A stretch of DNA of 64,000 bases from Gordionus sp. m RMFG-2023. Its lineage: Eukaryota; Nematomorpha; Gordioida; Chordodea; Parachordodidae. The notes under the pieces are model-generated. The model did no database searches. It was not told the DNA's origin and saw only the letters and a list, made by a program, of their open reading frames with translations. Positions 23,690 to 33,500 of this stretch are shown here, piece by piece. Location of the stretch: assembly GCF_954871325.1 (NCBI RefSeq), contig NC_088776.1:63946954-64010953 (forward strand), given 5' to 3'. Position numbers and translations under genes: made by a program. Numbering within the stretch: position 1 is the stretch's first letter; every line of letters begins with the position of its first letter.

Positions 23690-24060
23690 AAATTTGGGCA
23701 GCACTTCCGTGTACTCTACTTTTTCAGTAAATTTTCGATTTTCGTCTAATAGATTTATATAACCAAAAATTTGGGCAGCACTTCCGTGTACTCTACTTTT
23801 TTAGTAAATTTTCGATTTTCGTCTAATAGATTTATATCGGCAAAAATTTGGGCAGCACTTCCGTGTACTTTACGTCTTTTGAAAATTTTCACTCCACGGT
23901 CACCTCTTTTGACGGTACTTGTTCTTGACGGTCTTTCAACCCAAAACGGTCCCTTATTACACACGGTACTTGTCCTTGACGGTACTTGTTCTTGACGGTA
24001 CTTGCTCTTGACGGTACTTGCTCTTGACGGTACTTGTTCTTGACGGTTCTTCAAATTGAC
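23690..24060 (-). repeat. Tandem repeats in the LTR-element leader
   Basis: Two arrays lie between the primer-binding site and the Gag-like region. The first (about 23690-23880) has units of about 75 bp starting at GGGCAGCACTTCCGTGTACT, about three copies plus a partial one near 23620. The second (about 23905-24056) repeats GACGGTACTTGTTCTT, about six full copies and a few partial ones. Such arrays occur in the untranslated leaders of some LTR elements. Here their function is unknown. Confidence 0.8.
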
Positions 24061-24139
24061 GATCTTATCCACCACAACGCTCCACAAAAATGTTTTCCCA
24101 AAAATAATTTATAAAAATAATTGTTTTTACTTTAATTTT

Positions 24140-24154
24140 CTGGTCACGGCACCA
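24140..24154 (-). promoter_or_regulatory. Primer-binding site, tRNA-His type
   Basis: The + strand reads ctggtcacggcacca, the 3' end of eukaryotic tRNA-His (acceptor strand TCACGGCA plus CCA). The minus strand, TGGTGCCGTGACCAG, is therefore complementary to it over 15 nt. It lies 2 nt from the inner border of the 5' LTR, as expected for reverse-transcription priming. Confidence 0.75.
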
Positions 24155-24156
24155 AC

Positions 24157-24678
24157 TATTACGTTGTGCCGTATAAGTCCGAATAGAAAGCAAAACTCCG
24201 AGTATAATAATTTTATTGAATTTCCCACACAAAAAAAATGAATAATTTTATTTCAAAATTTATATATACTATTACAACCAAAAAAAAAATATATTAAAAA
24301 AACAAAAATAAAATAGTTAATAATAATAAATCGAAAAAAAATTAATTGTTAAAAAAAAATTAATTAATTTAAAAAAAATGAATTCAAAAAAAGAAATGAA
24401 TTGATAATTTACAATTTTCGCTTCCCTTTTATAGGGAAGCGATAATCATCACAAATAAATAATTAAATCCCATCATCATAATGACTTTACAATAATTAAC
24501 TTTTATAAATCTAAAAATAAAATGTTAACGCGATTAAACTAAAACATAAGATTATAAAAATAACAACCAATTTAACTAAAACATAAAATTATAAAAATAA
24601 AAATGACTCATCAAACGCAATACATACTGACTTTACCAAAAATCAAATTTTACAAATCAAAGTCTCCCAATTATGACA
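24157..24678 (-). repeat. 5' LTR of the gypsy-type element
   Basis: 522 bp, nearly identical to 20456..20978. It is the promoter-side copy in element orientation, with the hairpin at 24419..24441. Confidence 0.9.
24419..24441 (-). promoter_or_regulatory. LTR TATA box inside a perfect hairpin
   Basis: On the minus strand CGCTTCCCTATAAAAGGGAA is the start of a palindrome with a 9-bp perfect stem (CGCTTCCCT / AGGGAAGCG) and a 5-nt loop. TATAAAAG, a canonical TATA box, lies across the loop and one side of the stem. The same hairpin is present in the other LTR (20717..20739). It also occurs with one loop change in the older relic at 18215..18237. Confidence 0.6.
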
Positions 24679-27593
24679 TATATGATAGTTATTTTCTTGA
24701 ATGTGATAAATATGTTTTGTCAGAATATTAAAATTATACATCTTTTTAAATGATAATGGCATTTTGATTTAAGTTAAATATTATTTTCATTTTAGTTTTT
24801 TAATATGAAGTTGTTGATAAATTGTCAAAATAATTTCTAGCATTTCCAAGTACAGCTGTTAGATGAATTGGCCACTAGTACCACTTTGTAGAACACTGAC
24901 AGGTTGGTATATAGATAAATAAAAAATTTATTAAAAGACATTATAAAAAAATCTATGATCAATTCAAGAAGGGAAACAGGAAATAATGACTTAGTAAATT
25001 TGTATGTTTATATGAATATTGGTATAATCTAATATAAATTATTGATCTACTCCTGCCCCTTCTAACCAAGAAAATTAAAAAAATAATTTTTTTAAAATAT
25101 GTTTATTTTGAACACACCTATCTGGAAAATATAAAATATTAAGAGCGAATATAATATGGTTAAAAAATACTATAGATGTATAAATCGATATGTAACAATA
25201 AAATATAAAATTAAACGTTTTAATATAGAGGAAGCTATTTTGAGAATAATATATATAGAAAATTTATTAACGCGAGGTCAATATAGGAAAAGCGCAAAAA
25301 TTAATAAAGCGATAATTACTAATACTGACTTTTTTAAAAAAATTAAAATCAATAGTATAAAGATAAAAAAATATCTAGTTTCATATATTTTCTGGAACGA
25401 TTTATCTTTTAAATTGAATCCATTTTTTTAACAAATTTTTTTATAAGTATTAAACAATGAATATATATATATATCAACGTACAAGCTACAAAAATGGCAC
25501 TACAGTTGATTTCAATATGAGAAAGTATTTTATGCATGAACCGTCAATCTAGTTATATATATATCATTGGTATTAAAAAAATAAGTGCTAACATTTAATA
25601 ATTTTTCTTAGCGTGTAATATTTTTTAGCATTCAGTTTTAATTTGATGATTACATAGGTTAATCTACTCCTAATAGGTAAGTGAAAGCTTTGAGGGGCCA
25701 GAATTTTTCAACACAAAATATTGATATGGGTAACAAATAAAAAATATTTAAAATATTCTTTGACTAAATAATACTATTCACTCTTGGTCTTAATAGTGGA
25801 ACTTGGTATGAGGGCTATAATGTAAATTTAATTTGATATGGGTAAAAAAATGAGTCAATAAATCTGGTTACTTATATAATTTAGCAGCGATAGCATAGTC
25901 AAATAGATTTTTGACATTATGGAAAGAAAATGTCATCCAAATTAAAGATGGAGAGGTTGCGATAAAAAGAAACAATTAAAATGGATTATTTTTACAATGC
26001 TGTGATAAAAAACTTATTTTTTTTAAACGAGAATATATAAAATGAAGAGTAAATTCATGTTAATCTATTCCATATTATTTTCCAGATGATCAATAAAAAG
26101 TTCGTATGGCCCACTATTTTTGAAGATGTATAAATCTTCAATTGTAATCTCCCAATTAGATATGTTATTCTTATTTATTTGTAAAAAACAATTTGGAGAT
26201 TACTAATAATTTCATAATTGTTTTCTAAAAACCATCTTCTAAAAATTTGTAAAATTATAAAAAGTAAATATTTTTCAAAAGGAAAAAACAGCTAAGGATA
26301 TTTCTTGTAACATTTCTTTCAGTCACGAAAAGTGTTTAAATTCTTTTCTATACATATCTAAAAGTTGGGATAGATGTTTAATAGGGAACCAAAATTTATT
26401 TAATTTGTTTTTTGCTTGAAATACCTAAACTTCGAGGGTAAATTAAAAAAAAACAAATTTCACATTTCACATTATATGGATTAGGGTTAATAGATATTAT
26501 TTTTAAAATTTGATCAAATTTAAAAATAACACTACTTTTGCAATTTTGGTTAAAAATTTTATATGTGAAATTTTTTCCCATATATATATTTTACTGATTT
26601 GTTTTGATTTTTTTTTGATTTTCTCAAAATTTTAAAATATTTTATTTATAGAGAATTTTTTTTTTCAATTTAAATAATTTTATTCAAAGAAAATTTTTTT
26701 CATTAAATCATTTTCAGTTGAAATTTTTTGAGGGAGGGAGTTTTTGCGGGGAATTATCTTGCTATCTGATTAATCGAGAATCCTTTATTCAATCAAATTA
26801 TAATAGTATCCTAGAGGGGCATGAAGAGATTTATTTTATAATATTCTCTGACTGACTCTAGTTCATATGGACTTGCCTTGCTACTAATCGACGTAGGCAA
26901 CTATTGAGATCATTAAGCCCTACTTTAACTCAACAATGACTTATAAGTTATAAAATGTTCATTTGCCCTATTTTCGTTAAGTTCAGCTATGTTCGATGTA
27001 TTAATCAAATCGATGACATTTTGAAATATTTCACCTTATATAGTAAAAAAGTTTCAAATCGTTTTATGGGAAATTTTTAAAATGGTAGATAAATATATTG
27101 CCGAGGAAAATTTGTAATCGATATTATTTATAGAATAAATTAGTAGCTTATTAATTTATGCTATTAATATGATAAATATTTGTAATATCGAATATATACG
27201 GGATTAGAGGTGGGCATGATTATTATAAAATATAAATTTATAATCATAAAATAGGAAAATTGGGCTTTGAGGGGGTTTATTCTCCTTCCCTCCTGCAAAT
27301 GTGCTTCGTAAGTAAGACAATATATATAATTAAGACTAGTTTTAAATTTGAGATATTACTATAGAAAGAAGATTAAAGAGTTGTATACATCATGCAAAAA
27401 TAAATTTAAAAAGTTTCAAGTTTTTATAAATATAATCATTCAATTTAACAAAGTTATATTTTACTTTTTCAAATAATTAAAAATTGTACTTGATATAATT
27501 AATCATGTAATATTTTCCTCGTTATATATAATGCTACCATATTAACCAATATTTAATAGATTAACGATTTTGTTGAAAAAATTAATATTGTAA
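24679..27593. other. AT-rich intergenic stretch before NAPG
   Basis: I see no supported gene. A lysine/isoleucine-rich frame at 25156-25431 looks like chance in A/T-rich DNA. The 3' portion contains the upstream region of NAPG, but I cannot point to a clear TATA box. Confidence 0.5.
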
Positions 27594-30500
27594 ATGACAT
27601 CAACAAGCGATTCAAGAATATTAGAGGGCTTAAAACATATAGACAAAGCCGAAAAATAGTAAAATTATATTATTAATTGTTTATATGTTATACTTATTAC
27701 GTAGCGTTAAAAGATCTTTGTTCAAATGGTCAGCTGATAATGATAGTGCAGCAGATGAATTTAATAAAGCAGGTATTATTTTCAAAATATGCTTAAAAGT
27801 TAATTAATTATTCTCTGTTACAAAGCAATTTCATTTCAAAATGCCCAGGCTTATGAAGAATGCAAAAATGCTTATATTAAAGCAGCTGACTGTTACTTGA
27901 AAATAAACTCGTAAACAAAATATAAGTTACTTGCTATAAATATTTTCTTTTAGGCAATCTGCAGCAGCCAGGTATGTTTTGTTCTACCAAGTTTTTACAA
28001 TTATTGACAAGAATTCATTATATTGTTTAACAGGAATTTTTTATTAATGTAATGCCTATATATATGTTCGCAGATGTTATGAGCACATGGCTATGATACA
28101 CAAAGAAATTAAGGAATGGAATGAATGTTATCAAGCTATTTGTAAAGCTAGTGATTTATTTCAACAAGAAGGTACCACGACAACAGCAATCTTATGTTTA
28201 AATAAGGGTGGAAAGTATGTTGCCTATATAAATTGTATTGTTTATCTTTCGATTTTTGAATGACTAAATACATTATTTGTACACCCAATATAGACAACTA
28301 ATCAATTAAATTGTGTTAGTGAATATCAAAATGATAAAATTTACATTTAAGCTAGGAAAAAAATTTATTGAAAAATAATATTAATAAAGGATGACGTGCA
28401 CTAAGATGGAGATTTATAGTTATTCAACAATAATTTTAATATAATGAATTTTTCTTTTACAGATTAATATTTAAGTAAAAATTTTCATTTGAGTTATGTT
28501 TATAAAAATAGTCAAAAATATACTATTATTTGATATTAGCCTATTTTAAAGGTTGTGCAGGTATCTAGAATCTTATATGTTTAACTTATAATTATTTTTA
28601 CCTAGGCCCATAAAATGTTAGTTATGCGTGTATGAAGAAAAACGACATAAATTTGTCTAATTATCAACTTAAGAAACATCTAAATTTTGATTTGTTAGGT
28701 CCACCCTGAAAACCTTTTTGTGGGTTGGGCCAATCTCCAGCTTATATTGACACACTCCACGCCATAATCATAGATGCACTTGTACCATTTTTTTTAACTG
28801 ATACCAAAACTGATACTTAATGTTGTCAGGGCAAAATAATTAGCTACTTTATCTAATTATAATTGGGATTTTGTTCAGTCATAGATTTAATATCAATAGT
28901 TTAGCCATAATAAAGATTGCCTAATAGTGCCTATAAATTGAAGCGTTGTGCATTTCATAGGCCCTGTGCAAATTAGTAAAATTACCATTTGGCGTTAACA
29001 ACCATCTAAAAAAACGCAAGTAGGCTTTCTTATTCTTCCATTTGTAATATTATATATAAAATAACTTACTTATAATCCTAAAAAATGGAAATATTTAGAA
29101 ATTAAAAGAAATAAAGAAGGCAGACGATAACATAATTTAAAATTTTGAATCGACAGATAATTAATAATTCGAATAAGGGACGCGTTACGTTTATTAGAAA
29201 AATTACGCCATGACGTATAAGCGGTCAATCACTATAATGCAGCATCCAATATATATTTTTTGTCACCTTTATATTAATATCAAAATGTAATGTCACGAAA
29301 ATTCGACATTTTCCATTCAAAAAAAACCCAACCAACTTTCACGAATGTCAATCATTTTCATGGCTGAACACATGTCGTTGAATGGCTGTTTTTAAACAAC
29401 AGCTAAATCAGGTTTAGCCAGAATATCATTACACAAGTCTCATAATATCGCCACCGATCGGCAAAATCTTCAACCATGTGTGGCTTTTAAAAATCGGCTT
29501 AAATCAAACCTAACCACCCTTAGCTCACGTGACTCGTTCCCAAATCTTTCTTTCTCGGGCAAAACCTTTAACCATATTGTATAGCTTGTCAAAAAAATTC
29601 TAATATTTATCATATTGTTGAGTTGTGTGGCCTAAATTGTCACGAGTTATAAAAATGGGTCGTTCTTACTGGCAGAGCCTAACAACTTTCGGGTCGGGTT
29701 CGGGACGGATACGGGTTCGGGGCGGATACGGGCCGGGTTTACTTTTGTACCTTTAAACTACGGCTCGATTTGAGCCGATTTTTAAAAAACGGCTAACTCA
29801 ATGTTATATTCAGGAATGTATTTTAAGATTTTGCTCATAGTTGACACGAAGGTTCTAGACATCTATTAGCGAGATCTAGAGGCTCTTGAGACAATATTTA
29901 TCTGGCTAAAATGTATCTAAACAACACTACTAACAACCTTAGCTATAATGTGATTCGTTAGAATATTATATACTTGAATTCTTTTCTTGTTGGCCAATAA
30001 ATACTTTAACGAAAATAATGTCGAATTTTTTTTTTAAGCTTACTCCATCTTTAAAAAAAAATGATCGGGGTTTTTCTAAAATTATTTATTTATAAAATAA
30101 CCCCAAAAATATCGAATAGGGGTTTCTTAGAAATAGCGACCCTATTCGATATTTTAAGTAATAGGTATCGATCCGATATTTAATATCGGCACACTGATAA
30201 TTTATGGGTACTTCAACAACTGTCACTTGGGGATAAAGGGGAGGGGGACTATAGCCCAAGATTATTATCGTATTTAAAGTGGGAAGGACTTGAACTTCCG
30301 TCTTCATCATTTAGATTGGTATATTTTATCTTTTAATATCGTCATGGGCTTGCGGGGTCTATAGAAGCCTGGGCAGAAAGAGCCATTTTATCACCCCCAC
30401 GCCCTCATCCCGAATTTTTAGGCTTGGGCCCTTAGAGATCATCAATATTTTGTTTATGTTCTAGGTTTTAGGGTGAGTGCAAACCTGCTATAATAAAACT

Positions 30501-33500
30501 CACAAACATAAACAGATAAATTTTAAACTTGATGAATCGAGCGTTTTTATGAATATTCTTTAGATTATTTTAAATATATGTGCAATCATTTTTCGAACTT
30601 GGTCATCTCCGTTTGCAGGATTTTCCGCCAATATTTGGCCGACAGCGAAAGATATCGCAATATTGTGATTTTTAAAAAACCGGGCCGGGTCAGGTCGGGC
30701 CATACAAATGGTACCTCCGCAGGTCTCTGATATGTATATATTTATTTTAAACTAAAACAACGAAAGAATGCTGGAACGTTCCCCTCTGCCAGAGAAGAGC
30801 GCGGATTTGTATATCAAAGCCTTGGAGATCGTTGGATCGGAGGAAGATTCCAATCAATTCAGCCAACTTTGCGCCAAAGTTGCACAGATATACGTCCGTT
30901 TAAATCGGTTTTTTTTTAAAAATATTTTTTACGACAAAAGTATATAATAATAATAATAATAGCTTAAACGCAATTTAAAAAAAACAATTTGTTTTTTTTA
31001 ATATATAGCTTAACACGATTTAAATAAAACAAGTTGTTTTTTATATATATATCATGGCCATAATTAGATTATAACTCAGTTTTTGATCGACGTGTAGTCA
31101 GGGTCAATAATTTATCCTTCACCTTTTACACTTAGGAAAAAATTTCGAAATATGCTTTTTTGGCGGGAGATTTATTCCTTAGAAATTGGGAGCATATGCT
31201 TGCTTCTTTATTAGCTTCCAATTTGTGAATTGTAGAAGCATGACATTTAGCACTTCAACGATCCCCCCCCCCATTCCTTTTTGCTTGGGAGTTAACTTCC
31301 TTCTTTTTTTTCTTTCCAATTACTTTTAAAATGATGTATTCCGTTCAGGTCATCGTAATGTTGGGAATGTACCTAAAAATTTCTATCTCGATCTATTCCC
31401 GAGAATCGGAAGAAGGCATTACAGAACTTTTCCAGAACGTTCGACTGGAATGTTTTTTTTTTACAGACCCAATTTTTTTATTGTTAGAATATGTACATAC
31501 AACCATTTTGTTTCTAAAATAGGTTCTCTCTCTTGAATAACGAGTCCACTCGGAGGCAAATAATCCTGTTATAATCAGTTCCACTAACTTTAAAAATAAA
31601 TAACCCTAACCGTAAATAAACAAATTACGGAAGATAAACAGTTATAGCTGGCTGGCAATAAACGGAAAAAATAATTTTTTTCTAAAAAAAAGAGATAATT
31701 TAAAAACCGATTATAGGAAAATTAATTAATTTTTTTTTTTAAAAAATTTGTTTACTAATTTCAGATATTTCGACGCCGTCTTCTACCTCACCAAGCAACT
31801 CGATAGCGATCTGAAGTCAAACAATTTCAACGAGGTGGGCCGTTGTTGTCTAAACCTGGTCTTGGTCCAGTTAACCAGGGGGGACTCTGTTTCCGCCGAA
31901 AACGCTATGAACCAAGCTTGCTCGTTTAAACCATAAAATTTATTACGTTAAAATAGTATCACCTTCCCCCCCCCCTTACCACCCCTCCTTACCAGATTTA
32001 TTAGCGCTTTAACTGCTCACGGGAGGCATTAAAATGGGGTGTGGCAGGGGAGTGGCGGAAGTTGAGAATGAGTTCCGATTTCATTCGCAATTTAAATCAA
32101 GTGGTTTTTTTAAAAAAAAAATTATTGATTTAAATCGATTTTTTTTTTATAACTCAAACTAAACATTTTTACAAAATCACTTGATATTTTACCACGAATA
32201 TAACCTTTTTAAAGAATATTTTAGGAATTTAATAAGAGTACATTATTAAGTATATGCCTTTTTTTAAAGATATTTATATCTTTTTGTAACACTCAAGAGA
32301 GTGTAGTATATATAACTAGGATTTTTTTTTAAAATGTGAATTTCAAACAATAACAAATTAGATACAAAATTTTAGGAAGAATGAAATATTTAAAATGAGA
32401 AAATAATTTTCAAGTTTTTTCTAGTTCAAGCCTGATCGAAAGGGAAAAAAATTGGTTCTAGAGAGTTCCAAAAGGCTGCTTTACCATTATACCTACAATA
32501 ATTATATTTTAGATTTTTCCAAAAACTCAATTGTAGGTTGTAAACATGTTACTAAACTTTTGTTTTTTAGTTATTTATACCACGTTTGCCAGTCTATAGG
32601 TGTTCGATGATTTTTTTTTGCAATATGATTTTGTTCTTAAGATTAGTATCTTTAACAGATCTCCTGGAGCTGATACTTATAACTTTTCGATAAATTAATT
32701 TGCCAATAAATTTCCTATTGTCATTAACTTAAATATGTTTGGAATAATCTGTTACCTCAGTATGATCTTTTACATGGCAAAACGATCATTTCTAAAATAT
32801 TCAATATTTTTTTATCTTTTTATCTTTGATTCATTAGAAGCAATTGAAAAGCGTATGATTTAACATATTTTCCAAAATCAGAATTTTGCAGGCAATATTC
32901 CTCCTTTTCAACATGTTGTGCATTATCCAATAGAGGCTTTGTAACAGTGCAAATTAAAAATCATTTTATGGATTTTATAATTCGAAGCTTAGTAAAAAAA
33001 ATGTTTAGAGTCTACTTTTCCCATGTATTTTGAATAGAAATATTAAGGTTTTTCTCTTTAATATGAACGGACACATACAGAAAAAGATGATATAAAAATA
33101 TTTAGATCAATATACCTGAGAACTCGATATATGAATACAACTTTTTTTCCCCACAACAAAACAGCTCCTTAGAATTTTCCGGTTCAGCCTTTTGCGAAGT
33201 ATGCTTGAAATTAATCAGAAGTTACGAGGAAAATGATGGTCAGGGACTTAAGCTACTCCAAACGCAAAATAACACTATCAAGAATCTGGATACAGAGGTT
33301 AATCTTAATCTTATCTAACCCTTTTATAATATAGCCTATATTTTGAAATATTAATTATTTTCGAATAAAGTTATAACATTTAAATGAGCTGATGAGAGAA
33401 AAGTTGGGATATGGAACGAAAGATCGATGGCAATTATTCAATCAAATCGCGACTGTTTGCTCCAAACCGGGAGTCAAACCGAACCGTTAAACCGGTATTA

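Larger units (their letters stand above)
20456..24678 (-). mobile_element. Ty3/gypsy-type LTR retrotransposon, young but incomplete
   Basis: Two LTRs of about 522 bp (20456..20978 and 24157..24678) bound the element. They differ only by a few single-base and A-run changes, so insertion is recent. Both borders carry tatat on the outside, which fits a 5-bp target duplication, although the flank is itself TA-rich. In element orientation (minus strand) the order is LTR, primer-binding site matching tRNA-His, leader with tandem repeats, Gag-like region with zinc knuckles, protease, the beginning of reverse transcriptase, polypurine tract and LTR. The internal part of about 3.2 kb is too short for a full pol. 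RNase H and integrase are not seen, so the copy is broken and non-autonomous. Family assignment rests on the reverse transcriptase motifs and the domain order. Confidence 0.9.

Noticed and set aside
23690-24060. CRISPR-like array
   Set aside because: The units are contiguous or degenerate tandem repeats without unique spacers, and the genome is eukaryotic.
20456-24678. BEL/Pao assignment for the LTR element
   Set aside because: The reverse transcriptase motifs (WATPLVPVKK, YPLPRIEEIL, KVDFSNAYLQL) are of Ty3/gypsy type.
25156-25431. Lys/Ile-rich 91-codon frame
   Set aside because: Composition is what A/T-rich random DNA gives. No motif, no splice context and no codon bias.
31331-31584. Open frames on both strands inside NAPG intron 6
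   Set aside because: The intron is defined by homology on both sides (VRLNR|YFDAVF). The frames have no family match and look fortuitous.
31748-31936. NAPG exon 7 read as a terminal exon ending CSFKP
   Set aside because: A good donor two bases into the Ser codon and strong homology of exon 8 show that splicing continues. It remains possible only as a minor readthrough isoform.
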